Shown here one piece after another: positions 46,049 to 54,978 of a DNA stretch of 64,000 nt. Origin of the DNA: Streptomyces sp. BK340 (lineage in GTDB: Bacteria; Actinomycetota; Actinomycetes; Streptomycetales; Streptomycetaceae); contig NZ_VISR01000002.1 of NCBI RefSeq assembly GCF_007827595.1, positions 496,001 through 560,000 on the forward strand. Direction: 5' to 3'. The notes under the pieces were generated by a model. That model was not told the DNA's origin. It saw only the letters and a program-made list of their open reading frames with translations, and did not search any database. Positions within the stretch are counted from its first letter, which is position 1; each line of letters opens with the position of its first letter. The translations under genes and the position numbers were made by a program.

Positions 46049-49000
46049 GCTTCGCGATGGTGACGTTCGCACAGGCGCAGGAGCGCGCCGAGGAGTGGAT
46101 CAACGGTGATGTTCCCGCGTATCAGCATCGTGAGGTGCGGGTGCGGGAGTTCGAGCTGGGTTTCGTGGTCTGGGGTGAGGACCGTGCGGAGGGCCCGCGT
46201 TCGGACGCGGGTGCGCAGCGGCTGGTGATCGCCCGGGACAGCGGCGAGGCGACGCTGTGGCCGGCGCTGCCGGTGGGTGAGGTGATCCGCCGGTACGAGG
46301 AGGAGTACGGCCGCACCGAGGTCGAGGACGCGGTGCCGGTGCCGGCGGCTGCGCGGGTGGACCTGAACCAGACGTCGTTCCTGCTGAGTCCGCCGGAGTG
46401 GTTGCAGGAGGCGGCGGACAAGCTGGGGATTCCGGACCGTCGGGCGGGGTCGGCGCAGGACGCGGGTGCTGCGGCTGCGGCCGGCTCCGGTGCCGGGGCC
46501 GGTTCTTCGGGCGGGGGTTCCGTCGGGGGCGGGGCGCTTGCCGAGACGCAGGCCGGGGTGCCTGCGGCTGCCGACGCGCGGGCCGGGGCCGATGGTGCGG
46601 GTACGGCCGGTGGGTCCGGGAGCGGTAGCGGTGCGTCGTGGCCGGCTGCCGGTGCGCCGGGCGTGGGTGCGCCCGGTGGGGTGCCGGGCGTGGCGGAGGT
46701 GCCGGACGGGGCTACGCCGTGGGCCGGTACGGACACCAACGGGGATGCGGGTGAGGACCGTTCGGTGCCGTTGCCCGCGACGGTGTTCGCGCCGCCGTTG
46801 AGCGATGTGGACGTCGAGCCTTCGCGGTCGCCGGCGGTGGCGCCGGACGCGAAGACGGCGCTGATGTCCGGGGGCAGCCAGCTGCCGCCGACGGCGGTCG
46901 CGCCGGCGCTGGACGGTTCGAACGGGCCGGGTGCGCAGAACTTCCCGCCGGGAGCGCAGGGCGGTGCGCCCGCTCCGGGTGGTGCCCCGGGGGCGCCCGG
47001 CTTCGCGCAGGCGCCGGGTGCGCCCGGTGCGCCCGCTGCTCCTGGTGTGCCGCAGTACAGCACGCCTCCGCCGCCTCCGGGTGTGTCGTCGTACGGCTAT
47101 CCGCAGGGTCCGGCGGGCCAGGGCACGCCCCCGCCGGGTGCGCCCGCCTACTCCCCGGCGCCGGGCACTGCGCCCGCGCCCCCTGCAGCGCCTGGTGCGC
47201 CGGGTGTTCCGCAGGGCAGCACGCCGCCTCCGGGCGCCCCGCAGTACGGCTATCCGCAGGGCCCGGGCGCGCCGGGTGCTCCCGGTGGCCCGCAGGGTGT
47301 CCCCGGGTACGGGTATCCGCAGGCGCCGGGCGTCGTCCCGAACGCGCCGCAGCCGCCGGCCGGCCCGGGTGTCCCGGGGCGTCCGCTCGCGCCGCATGCC
47401 GGGGACATCGCGGACGCCGCGACGAGCAAGGCCGCGCCGCCGCCGCGCAAGGGGCGCGGTGGACCGGGTGCGCCGCCTCCGCCGCCGGGTGTTCCCGGTG
47501 CTCCGGGTACGCCGGGCGCCCGCCCGGGGAGCACGCCTCCGCCGCCCGCGCCCGGCGCTCCGGGTGCGCCTGCGGGCGGGTACGTGCCGACGCAGCTGGT
47601 GTCGTCGCTCGGGCCCCAGGGGCCTGAGGCGCCGGGCGCTCCGGGCGTTCCGGGCGCGCCGGGGGGCGTGGACGCGCCGCAGGCGCCGGGCGCATTCCCG
47701 AACGCGCCGGGTGCCCCCAACCCGCCCGGTGCGCCGGGCGTTCCCGGTGGCACCCCTCCGGGCAACGTGCACCACGCGGCCACGATGCTGGCCGACCCGA
47801 ATCAGATGGGAGGGGGCGCGCCGCAGCCTCCGGGCGCCCCTGGCATGCCCTATCCGCCCGGCGCTCCCGCAGCACCGGGCGCCCCTGGCATGCCTCCGGC
47901 CCCCGGCGCACCGCAGTCCCACGGCGCTCCCGGCGCACCCCAGCCCCCGGGTGCCCCGGGCATGCCCGGCGCCCCCGGTGCTTCCGGAGGCGGGCGTGGT
48001 GCGGTGCACCACGCGGAGACCGTGTTGGCCGCGCCTCCCGTGGGCGGTCCGGGCGTGCCCCCGCCGCCGCCCGCCCCCGGTGCACTCGGCGCGCCGGGCG
48101 CTCCCGGCATGCCGCCCGGCGTCCCGGGAGCCCCGCAGCCGATGCCGCCTGGTGCCGTGCCGTCGGGTGCGATGCCGCCGCCGGGCGGGCCCGGGCCGGG
48201 GCAGCCTCCGGCGTACGGCTACCCGCAGCAGGGGCAGCCGACGGTGGGCCCGGGCTATCAGGCCGTGCTGCGCTACCGCGCGCAGGACGGTTCGGAGCAG
48301 CAGCTGATCCGGCGTTCGGCGCCGGGCACGCCGCACCCGGAGTGGCAGATCTTCCACGAGCTGCGGGCCATGAACGTGCCGCCGGACCAGGTGCTGGAGC
48401 TGCACACGGAGCTGGAGTCGTGCGAGCTGCCGGGTGCGTACTGCGCGCGGATGATCCGGGAGCAGTGGCCGCAGGCGCGGATCACGAGCATCGCGCCGTA
48501 CGGCACGGATCACGCGAGCCGGCAGCAGGGCATGCAGCAGTTGCTGGCGCACCAGGGCGAGCTGCACCAGGTGGCGGACGGTCCCGCGCGGCCGGCTCCG
48601 GTGCGGGCGCCGCTGGCGCCGGTGCAGGCCGTGCCGCCCGTCCCGCCGGAGGGCATCGCACAGGAGCTGGCGGCGGCGTTCGGGCCGGGGGTCTTCCGGT
48701 TCGACCAGCAGGCCGTCTCGCGGCAGGGCGTGCCGCCGGTCGTGGCGCACACGCTGGTGGTGGCCGGACTGCCGACGGACATGGCCCCGTTCTTCTGGGC
48801 GCAGGCCCAGCCGGGCCGGCCGGTGCCGACGCTGGCGGAGCTGGCGGCCGAGCGCGGGGTGCAGCCGGCCTCGGACGCGGGCTCGTACCTGGTGATGGGC
48901 ACGGACTTCGGCCGGGCGATCTGTGTGCAGTACGGGACGGCGAACATCGTCGCGGTGCCCGTGGAGGCGGGCCCGGGCGGTGCGCCGGTGCCGCCGCAGT

Positions 49001-49209
49001 TCGTGAACACCGGACTGCCGGAGTTCGCGCGCTGCCTGGCGCTGCTGGGCCGGATGTGGCGGCTCAGGTTCGGGCTGAACCAGGAGCAGGCGGGCCGCTG
49101 GACCGTCGACTTCCAGGCTCAGCTGGCCTCCCTGGACCCGGCGGCGCTGGGTTCGCCGGAGAGCTGGTGGTCGGTGCTGCTTGAGCAGATGTGGGACGGG
49201 CTGCTGTAG
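46045..49209 (+). CDS. Imm35/YrhB-like - collagen-like linker - deaminase - SUKH-4 protein
   Basis: 1054 residues in four parts. Residues 1-130 resemble the Imm35/YrhB immunity fold (AQERAEEWINGDVPAYQHRE, RLVIARDSGEATLW). Residues 130-300 are Ala/Gly-rich. Residues about 297-737 are a collagen-like, Pro/Gly/Ala-dominated array (GAPGAPG, PPPGAP, YGYPQ units). Residues about 738-850 form a deaminase-type domain: HPEWQIFHELR (His764, Glu766), TELESC and GAYC (Cys793, Cys800), ARITSIAPYG, closest to XOO2897-like toxin deaminases. The C-terminal 190 residues match SUKH-4 (GPGVFRFDQQ, YLVMGTDFGRAICVQYG, PQFVNTGLPEFARCLALL). Coupled to the preceding gene by GTGA; an ATG at 46057 is an alternative start. 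No export signal. Toxin-like and immunity-like folds again share one chain. Confidence 0.78.
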   Translation: MSFAMVTFAQAQERAEEWINGDVPAYQHREVRVREFELGFVVWGEDRAEGPRSDAGAQRLVIARDSGEATLWPALPVGEVIRRYEEEYGRTEVEDAVPVPAAARVDLNQTSFLLSPPEWLQEAADKLGIPDRRAGSAQDAGAAAAAGSGAGAGSSGGGSVGGGALAETQAGVPAAADARAGADGAGTAGGSGSGSGASWPAAGAPGVGAPGGVPGVAEVPDGATPWAGTDTNGDAGEDRSVPLPATVFAPPLSDVDVEPSRSPAVAPDAKTALMSGGSQLPPTAVAPALDGSNGPGAQNFPPGAQGGAPAPGGAPGAPGFAQAPGAPGAPAAPGVPQYSTPPPPPGVSSYGYPQGPAGQGTPPPGAPAYSPAPGTAPAPPAAPGAPGVPQGSTPPPGAPQYGYPQGPGAPGAPGGPQGVPGYGYPQAPGVVPNAPQPPAGPGVPGRPLAPHAGDIADAATSKAAPPPRKGRGGPGAPPPPPGVPGAPGTPGARPGSTPPPPAPGAPGAPAGGYVPTQLVSSLGPQGPEAPGAPGVPGAPGGVDAPQAPGAFPNAPGAPNPPGAPGVPGGTPPGNVHHAATMLADPNQMGGGAPQPPGAPGMPYPPGAPAAPGAPGMPPAPGAPQSHGAPGAPQPPGAPGMPGAPGASGGGRGAVHHAETVLAAPPVGGPGVPPPPPAPGALGAPGAPGMPPGVPGAPQPMPPGAVPSGAMPPPGGPGPGQPPAYGYPQQGQPTVGPGYQAVLRYRAQDGSEQQLIRRSAPGTPHPEWQIFHELRAMNVPPDQVLELHTELESCELPGAYCARMIREQWPQARITSIAPYGTDHASRQQGMQQLLAHQGELHQVADGPARPAPVRAPLAPVQAVPPVPPEGIAQELAAAFGPGVFRFDQQAVSRQGVPPVVAHTLVVAGLPTDMAPFFWAQAQPGRPVPTLAELAAERGVQPASDAGSYLVMGTDFGRAICVQYGTANIVAVPVEAGPGGAPVPPQFVNTGLPEFARCLALLGRMWRLRFGLNQEQAGRWTVDFQAQLASLDPAALGSPESWWSVLLEQMWDGLL
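46934..48255 (+). repeat. collagen-like Gly-Ala-Pro coding repeat
   Basis: About 1.3 kb of irregular short repeats (GGCGCCCCGG/GGTGCGCCCGG types) encode GAP/GPP triplets interspersed with YGYPQ and STPPPP. The units vary in length and do not form a CRISPR-like pattern. Confidence 0.85.
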
Positions 49210-49227
49210 GCCTGTCCGAGGACGATC

Positions 49228-49265
49228 GCATCATGCCCTTCACGCGTGCGTGAAGGGCATGATGC
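49228..49265 (+). terminator. perfect 18-bp palindrome after the SUKH-4 gene
   Basis: GCATCATGCCCTTCACGC (49228-49245), two-base centre, GCGTGAAGGGCATGATGC (49248-49265). It is 18 bases after the stop codon and would form a very stable hairpin closing the operon. Confidence 0.8.
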
Positions 49266-49370
49266 GCGGGTGGACCTGGAGCCGTTCCGGGGTGAGCCGG
49301 TGGCGTACTGCTACTGCATGTCGCGGCTCGGGGCACCGAGCGAGGATCCGGGCGTACCGCTCACGCCGGC

Positions 49371-49634
49371 GCTCGACGCCTCCTGGAGGGCGATCTGCCG
49401 GAGGCCGTACCGGCCGAGCGGCGGGACGTGGTCGTCAGCGGCAGCCCGGCGGTCGTCCATGCGCTGAGGGCCGCCGACCTGGTCGACGAGTACCGGCTGA
49501 TGACCTTCCCGGCCGTCCTGGGCGAGGGGCGGCGGCTGTTCCCCGCGGGGAGTCCGCCCGCCGGCCTCGCGTGCCTGCCGGCCGAACAGGCCGGGACCGC
49601 CGTCCTCACCCGGCACCGGAGGGCGAAGCGATGA
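49371..49634 (+). pseudogene. C-terminal remnant of a RibD/dihydrofolate-reductase-family protein
   Basis: In frame from about 49371: RRLLEGDLPEAVPAERRD, then VVVSGSPAVVHALRAADLVD, EYRLMTFPAVLGEGRRLFPA and a normal-looking end (TAVLTRHRRAKR). This is the last third of a RibD C-terminal (YyaP/YwjB-type) reductase domain; the NADPH-binding N-terminal portion is absent. The sequence upstream in other frames shows no continuation, so it is a truncated relic. A GTG at 49428 could in principle start a short product, but that would lack the active site. Confidence 0.6.
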
Positions 49635-49881
49635 CCGTCCGCTTCCTCGCCCTCCGGCTCGCGCCCGTCCGCAGCATGATCGTCACCCTGGCGGAGGACG
49701 TGCTCCGGACACCCCGCCCCGTGCCCCCGGACGGCCGCGCGAATCGAGAAGTGCGGCATGCCGCGAGATTCCGACCGTGACATGTCTGCGGAGTGTCGCG
49801 TTATGCCCACTTACATCAGATCCATCAGGATGTGCGCCACATCGTCCTGTCGTGTATGTCCGGTGGAGAGGGGTTCCCAGG

Positions 49882-50769
49882 GTGAGCAGCGCATCGATGA
49901 CGCCGCACGGCTTCCCGACCGTGCGGGGGCGCGCCTACCGCCCCGGCCAGGTCGACGCGTTCATGGAGGCGCTGTCGCTGGACCGGGACGCCGCGTGGGA
50001 GCGCGCCGCGCGGCTGACCGTGCTCGCCAAGGACATGGGTGCGGAGGCCGCGCGGCTGCGCGAGGTGGTCGCGCAGCTCGCTCCCCAGACCTACGAGACG
50101 CTCGGAGAGCGGGCTCAGCACCTCTACCGGCTCGCGTTGCAGGAAGAGGCGGACGTCCGCGACCGTGCGCGGCGCGCGGCGGACGAACAGGTCGCGCAGG
50201 CCGAAGCGGAAGCCCTCGGCCTGTGCCAGGAGGCGCGGGAAGCGGCGGACGCGCTCCGCGCGGACGCGGACGAACGCGCCCGCCAGTGCCTCCTCGCGGC
50301 GCGCGCGGAGGCCGACGGCCTGCGCGTCGGTGCCCGGCTCGAAGTGAAGGAAGCGCGCGGGGAGGCGCTCGCCGCGCTGCGGGAGGTACGGCAGCGCACC
50401 GCCTGCATGCTCGTCGAGCAGTCCCGGGAGCTGGCCGAGAGGTGGGAGGCCACGGAACGCGAGGACGCCGAGCGGGCGGCCGCGCTGGAGGCCGGGGAAG
50501 CCGAGCGGCTCACCCGGGCCGAGGCCGCCCTCGCCGAGGCGGAACACGCCCTCGGCGAGGCGGAGGAGTTCGGGCGCCGCTGCCAGGAGGAGGCGCGCGT
50601 ACGGGCCGCGGAGATCGTCGCCGAGGCGCACGCGCGCGAGGAGCGCATCGCCCTGGACACCGAGCGGGTGCTGCGCGAGCACAGCGAGACCTGGGACGAC
50701 GTCCAGGCGCACATGGACCACGTGCGCAGCAGCCTCATCTCGCTGACGGGCAGGGCGACCCTGGAGTAG
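49882..50769 (+). CDS. DivIVA-like coiled-coil protein (annotated as cellulose-binding in Streptomyces)
   Basis: 295 residues. The start (GTG 49882, AGAGGGG upstream) gives VRGRAYRPGQVDAFMEALSL, a DivIVA-type N-terminal lipid-binding/dimer motif. Almost all the remainder is a long Ala/Glu/Arg-rich coiled coil (about 45-280), including AEAALAEAEHALGEAEEFG. Related Streptomyces proteins such as Scy and FilP organise polar growth and cytoskeleton; many homologues were historically named cellulose-binding protein. A scaffold role at the membrane or tip is inferred. Convergent with the symporter gene 18 bases downstream. Confidence 0.78.
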   Translation: MSSASMTPHGFPTVRGRAYRPGQVDAFMEALSLDRDAAWERAARLTVLAKDMGAEAARLREVVAQLAPQTYETLGERAQHLYRLALQEEADVRDRARRAADEQVAQAEAEALGLCQEAREAADALRADADERARQCLLAARAEADGLRVGARLEVKEARGEALAALREVRQRTACMLVEQSRELAERWEATEREDAERAAALEAGEAERLTRAEAALAEAEHALGEAEEFGRRCQEEARVRAAEIVAEAHAREERIALDTERVLREHSETWDDVQAHMDHVRSSLISLTGRATLE

Positions 50770-50787
50770 CCCCCCGCGCGGACGTCG

Positions 50788-52431
50788 TCAACCGCCTCTG
50801 CGTACCGCCCCGGCGAGGATCCATCCCTCCACGGCCTCGTACTGGCGCCGCTGTTCCTCCGCCTTCCGGCGGCCCGAGACGACCGTGCCCAGCCAGCCGA
50901 AGAAGAAGCCGGCCGGGATGGAGACGATGCCCGTCGTGGTGAACGGGAACCAGTTGAAGTCGGCGTGCGGGAAAGCCGATACGGGCGAGCCGGAGACGAG
51001 GTTGGTGCCCGGCATGAGCAGGAGCACGGTCAGCGAGCCCCCGAGGAGCGTGCCCATCAGCCCGCTGCGGGTGTAGCGGCGCCAGAAGAGGCCGTACACC
51101 AGGGCGGGTGCCAGGGCGGAGGCGCCCAGGCAGAAGGAGAGGGTGACCAGGGGCTGCAGGCTGTACTCCTGCACCATGGTGGCCAGCAGAATCGTCGGCA
51201 CGCCTATGGCGAGCGCGGACAGCCGGGCCAGGGTCATCTCCCTGCGGGCCGGCATCTCCTGGACCCGGGCGGCGAACACGTCGTGGGCGAGGGAGTTGGC
51301 GCAGGCGAGGATCATCCCGGCCACCGAGGCGAGCAGGGTCAGGAAGATCGCCGTGGTGACCATGGTGAACAGGAAGGTCTCCGCGGTCGACACGCCGACA
51401 CCGAACGCCGCCCGCGAACCCAGCAGGTAGGCCGTGTTGCCCTGCGGGTCGGCCGCCGCGATCGCGCCGCGGCCGACGAGCGCCGTGGCGCCGAACCCGA
51501 TCACCGTGATGGCCAGGACGAACAGTGCCACGATCGACACCGCCCAGGACAGCGAGCGGCGCACCTGGCGGGCGCTGGAGGCGGTGTATGTGCGCATGGT
51601 GATGTGCGGCAGGCAGGCGCCGCCGAGCACGATGGTCAGCTCGGAGGTGATCATGTCCAGGCGGGCGCGCGGGTGCCCGGCGAACTCGAGCCCGGAGTGC
51701 AGGAAGGCCGGTCCGGCCCCGCTCTGCCGCGCCGCGGCGCCGAACAGGGCGCCCGGGTCCCAGTCGAAGCGGCGCAGGATCAGTACGGCGATCACGGCGC
51801 CCGATCCGACCAGCATCACGATCTTCAGGATCTGGATGAGGGCGGTGCCCTTCATGCCGCCGATCGCCGCGTAACTGATCATCAGCGCGCCGAGGCCGAC
51901 GACGCAGCCGGTCTTCAGCGACTCGTTCGAGAAGCCGAGGATGAACGCCATCAGCTGTCCGGTGCCCGCGAGCTGGACCAGCATCAGCGGCAGCAGCGAG
52001 GCGATCGTCACCGCACAGGTGGTGATCCGCACACTGCGGCCCGGCATCCGGCGGGCCAGCGCGTCACCCATGGTGAACCGGCCCGCGTTGCGCAGCGGTT
52101 CGGCCAGCAGGAACATCAGCAGCATCAGCGACAGCGCCGTGCTGAGGGCGAGCACGACACCGTCGTAGCCGCACAGGGCGATCACCCCGCTGGTGCCCAG
52201 GACGGTCGCGGCGGAGATGTAGTCGCCCGCTATGGCCAGGCCGTTGCGCAGCGGGGACAGGGAGCCGTAGCCCGTGTAGAACTCGTCGAGGTCGTCGCGG
52301 TCCGGGCCGGCCATCACGCACAGCAGAAGCGTGAGGGTGGCGACGGCGGAGAAGGCGACCAGCGACATGCTCTGCGCGGAGCTGCTGAAACCGGTGAAGC
52401 CGGAGAGGTCCGCGGCGGCGTCGGCGGTCAT
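50788..52431 (-). CDS. cation/acetate-type symporter (SSS family, ActP-like)
   Basis: 547 residues with about 13 membrane helices. N-terminal FTGFSSSAQSMSLVAFSAVA, then GPDRDDLDEFYTGYGSLSPL and NGLAIAGDYISAATVLG, the ActP signature region. SYAAIGGMKGTALIQILKIV follows. ActP-type proteins take up acetate and related monocarboxylates with Na+. It overlaps the DUF485 start-stop junction (ATGA, 52428-52431), the standard yjcH-actP arrangement. Distinct from the sugar-type SSS gene at 21851. Confidence 0.88.
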   Translation of the reverse strand: MTADAAADLSGFTGFSSSAQSMSLVAFSAVATLTLLLCVMAGPDRDDLDEFYTGYGSLSPLRNGLAIAGDYISAATVLGTSGVIALCGYDGVVLALSTALSLMLLMFLLAEPLRNAGRFTMGDALARRMPGRSVRITTCAVTIASLLPLMLVQLAGTGQLMAFILGFSNESLKTGCVVGLGALMISYAAIGGMKGTALIQILKIVMLVGSGAVIAVLILRRFDWDPGALFGAAARQSGAGPAFLHSGLEFAGHPRARLDMITSELTIVLGGACLPHITMRTYTASSARQVRRSLSWAVSIVALFVLAITVIGFGATALVGRGAIAAADPQGNTAYLLGSRAAFGVGVSTAETFLFTMVTTAIFLTLLASVAGMILACANSLAHDVFAARVQEMPARREMTLARLSALAIGVPTILLATMVQEYSLQPLVTLSFCLGASALAPALVYGLFWRRYTRSGLMGTLLGGSLTVLLLMPGTNLVSGSPVSAFPHADFNWFPFTTTGIVSIPAGFFFGWLGTVVSGRRKAEEQRRQYEAVEGWILAGAVRRGG

Positions 52432-52835
52432 CGGGCCGCTCCTCGCCGTGCGTCCAGTTCGGCCTCCTTGCGGATGCGGTCCGCGAGCGGGTCGACATGG
52501 CGGCGTGCGGTGTGCTCGTACAGCGCGATCGCCAGCCAGGTGACCGGGAGTTGGAGGAGGGCGAGCAGCAGGCCCGCCGGGATGCCGTCGACGGCCGTTT
52601 TCGTCATGACGTCCGGTGCGAACGCGGACAGGACGAGGAACAGGGTGAAGTAGCCGAGCGCGGTGAGGGCGGCGGTGCGGCGCTGCCAGCGGTAGGCACC
52701 GCGCAGGATGCGCAGGTCGCTGTGGTGGCCGAGGGGTTCGCGGGGCGGAGTGCGGCGTGGGCGGGACGGTTCGGGGGGCGGAGGCTGCCAGGGGTAGGTG
52801 AGGTACGACGGAGGGCGCGGCGGGTCGTAGGACAT
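52428..52835 (-). CDS. DUF485 membrane protein (YjcH-like)
   Basis: 135 residues. Pro/Arg-rich N-terminus, then the DUF485 core: LRGAYRWQRRTAALTALGYF with the first helix (about 58-78) and LLLALLQLPVTWLAIALYEH as the second helix (about 91-110), and the closing RRHVDPLADRIR. Normally encoded just upstream of ActP-type symporters, as here; its role in the transporter is not established. ATG at 52835. Confidence 0.88.
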   Translation of the reverse strand: MSYDPPRPPSYLTYPWQPPPPEPSRPRRTPPREPLGHHSDLRILRGAYRWQRRTAALTALGYFTLFLVLSAFAPDVMTKTAVDGIPAGLLLALLQLPVTWLAIALYEHTARRHVDPLADRIRKEAELDARRGAAR

Positions 52836-53059
52836 CCCGGGGCTCCTTGCGTGGCTCGGGTCCGTGGCGGCGGACCGCAGGGAGGTGGGGGGGTGGGAGG
52901 AAACGGAGTCACGCACGTTACTCGCCGGTTCCGAGGCGCGCGGGGTTTTCGCCAAACTGGACGGTCGGTATGCGCTTACCGCACGGGAACGGATCTGACC
53001 TCGGATGGCACCCGCGTCCACCGGGCGAGCCGGGGAGGATCGCACCGCTTCCCGTGCGG

Positions 53060-54556
53060 TCACTCCTGCCGCACCGGGAACTTCCGCGGCGCCACCACCA
53101 GCAGCACCAGGAAGGCCAGCGCAGCGGCCCCGGCCGCGCCGAAGTACACCGCGTGCACCGCCGCGGCGATCGCCCGCCGCGTCGCCTCCGGAGCCGTACC
53201 GCCGTCCCACGCGCGCGTGACGGACTCCAGGTCGCCCGCCCCGCCCAGCCTGGCCGCCAGCACCGCGTTGGCGACCGCGCCGAACAGGGAGGCGCCCAGG
53301 GTCTGCCCGGTCTGCCGGCAGAACAGCACCGACGCGGTCGTCGTCCCCCGCTCCGACCAGCCCACCGTCGACTGCACCCCGATGATCAGCGGCAGCTGGA
53401 ACAGCCCCAGCACGGCGCCCAGCGCCAGCATCAGCAGCATCGGCTGCCACCAGGACCCGGGATACGGCAGGAACGGGAACGCGAGCAGGACCAGCGTGCC
53501 CGTGCCGATGCCGATCAGCGCGGTGTCACGGAAGCCGATGCGCCGGTACACGTGCTGACTGAGCGCCGCCGACCCCGACCAGGTCAGCGTCCACACACAC
53601 AGCACGAGACCGGCGGCCGCCGGTCCGAGCCCGAGCACCGACTGGGCGTACGTGGGCAGGAACACCGACGGCGCCACCATCAGCAGCCCCAGCGCGCCGA
53701 ACGCCAGATTGACGGCCGCGATCGTCCGGCGCCGCCACACCCACCCCGGGATGATCGGCTCCGCCGCCCGCCGCTCCACCCACACCACCACGCCCACCAG
53801 CGCGAACCCCGCACCGAACAGCGCGAGCGAGGGCGCCGACAGCCACGCCCAGGCCACCCCGCCCTGCACCAGCGCGGTCAGCAGCACCCCGCCGCACGCG
53901 AACACCGCGAGCGCGCCCGCCCAGTCCACGCGCGCGCGTGCCGCCTTCTCCCGCTCGGGCTCGTGCAGATGACGGACGATCAGCCACAACGCGGCCGTTC
54001 CGATCGGCAGGTTGACCAGGAAGATCCAGCGCCAGTCGGCGTACGCGGCCAGCACCCCGCCCAGCCCCGGCCCGGCCACCGCCGACACCGCCCACACCGT
54101 GGACAGCCTGGCCTGGATCTTCGGGCGCTCCGCCAGCGGGTACAGGTCGGCGGCCAGCGTCTGCACCGTCCCCTGCAACGCGCCGCCGCCCAGCCCCTGC
54201 ACGATCCGGAACGCGATCAGCGCCCCCATGTTCCACGCGCCGGCGCACAGCAGCGAGCCCAGCAGGAACACGGCGGCGCCCGCGACCAGGACCGGCTTGC
54301 GGCCGAAGGTGTCGGACAGCTTGCCGTAGACGGGCAGGGTGACGGTGACGGCGAGCAGATAGCCGGAGAACAGCCAGGAGAAGACGGAGAACCCGCCGAG
54401 GTCGCCGACGATCTGCGGCACGGCGGTGGAGACGATCGTGGCGTCCAGCGCGGCCAGCGCCATCGACAGCATCAGCGCGGCGACGACCGCACCTCTCCTG
54501 CCGGTGCGCTGCTCCGTCGTGGCGCCGTCGCGTATCGCGGGTGTCGTACTCCCCAC
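53060..54556 (-). CDS. DHA2-family (EmrB/QacA) MFS drug efflux transporter
   Basis: 498 residues, 14-helix major facilitator. The first helix motif LALDATIVSTAVPQIVGDLG (DHA2 motif D1) and motif A GKLSDTFGRKPVL are clear. WRWIFLVNLPIG and the later FQLPLIIGVQSTVGW are typical of actinobacterial EmrB/QacA pumps. Proton-driven export of a hydrophobic drug or metabolite is likely; the substrate is unknown. GTG at 54556 preceded by GGGAGGGGG. No adjacent TetR or MarR regulator. Confidence 0.9.
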   Translation of the reverse strand: MGSTTPAIRDGATTEQRTGRRGAVVAALMLSMALAALDATIVSTAVPQIVGDLGGFSVFSWLFSGYLLAVTVTLPVYGKLSDTFGRKPVLVAGAAVFLLGSLLCAGAWNMGALIAFRIVQGLGGGALQGTVQTLAADLYPLAERPKIQARLSTVWAVSAVAGPGLGGVLAAYADWRWIFLVNLPIGTAALWLIVRHLHEPEREKAARARVDWAGALAVFACGGVLLTALVQGGVAWAWLSAPSLALFGAGFALVGVVVWVERRAAEPIIPGWVWRRRTIAAVNLAFGALGLLMVAPSVFLPTYAQSVLGLGPAAAGLVLCVWTLTWSGSAALSQHVYRRIGFRDTALIGIGTGTLVLLAFPFLPYPGSWWQPMLLMLALGAVLGLFQLPLIIGVQSTVGWSERGTTTASVLFCRQTGQTLGASLFGAVANAVLAARLGGAGDLESVTRAWDGGTAPEATRRAIAAAVHAVYFGAAGAAALAFLVLLVVAPRKFPVRQE

Positions 54557-54978
54557 CGGATCCCCCCTCCCGTGCCCCCTGCACCTATCTCCGGTACGAC
54601 AGCTTCCCACGGCCCGCGTGACTTGACCCTGACGCGACGGGAGGGTGGAGGCTTTCTGGGCCGGAGGGTGGAGCCGACCCTGAGAGGGACTCCACCCGGC
54701 GGTGGACCACCCCTAGGGGTATCTCCGTACTACGACCTGGGGAGGGTTCGTACCGCCGGAGGAGGAGATGGACCGGGTGCCGTCCTTAATCTGGCTTTAC
54801 GCCGTCGGGGGGCGGCTGACCGAACCGGCGGGGGTGGGGTTTTCCCCCGCACAAGAGGGGGCTTCGCACCAGCGCGGGGCACACCCGCCGCACGCGAGAC
54901 TCGACGCCGTACCCAGGACGACGCACCGGCACACCAGGGCGCGACGGCACACCTGCCAACCGATTTAGGAGATATACC
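54557..54978. promoter_or_regulatory. 422-bp divergent control region, MFS / ABC transporter
   Basis: No supportable gene. It contains a direct repeat GGAGGGTGGAG (54640-54650 and 54663-54673, 23 bp apart), a perfect 12-bp palindrome ACCCCTAGGGGT (54709-54720), and a long leader to the ABC gene that includes GGAGGAGATG (54760-54769). The ABC start is preceded by AGGAGATATACC (54967-54978). A 66-codon frame from 54768 has no recognisable product. Confidence 0.5.

Noticed and set aside
46934..48255. Possible CRISPR or satellite repeat
   Set aside because: Units are irregular, codon-phased and translate to GAP/GPP triplets. There are no constant repeats with unique spacers.
45766..48750. 994-codon minus-strand frame, Arg/His/Gly-rich
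   Set aside because: Antisense to the collagen-like region; the composition reflects the repeat.
54768..54968. 66-codon frame with a ribosome binding site upstream of the ABC ATPase
   Set aside because: No recognisable product and atypical composition; more likely untranslated leader, though a leader peptide cannot be excluded.
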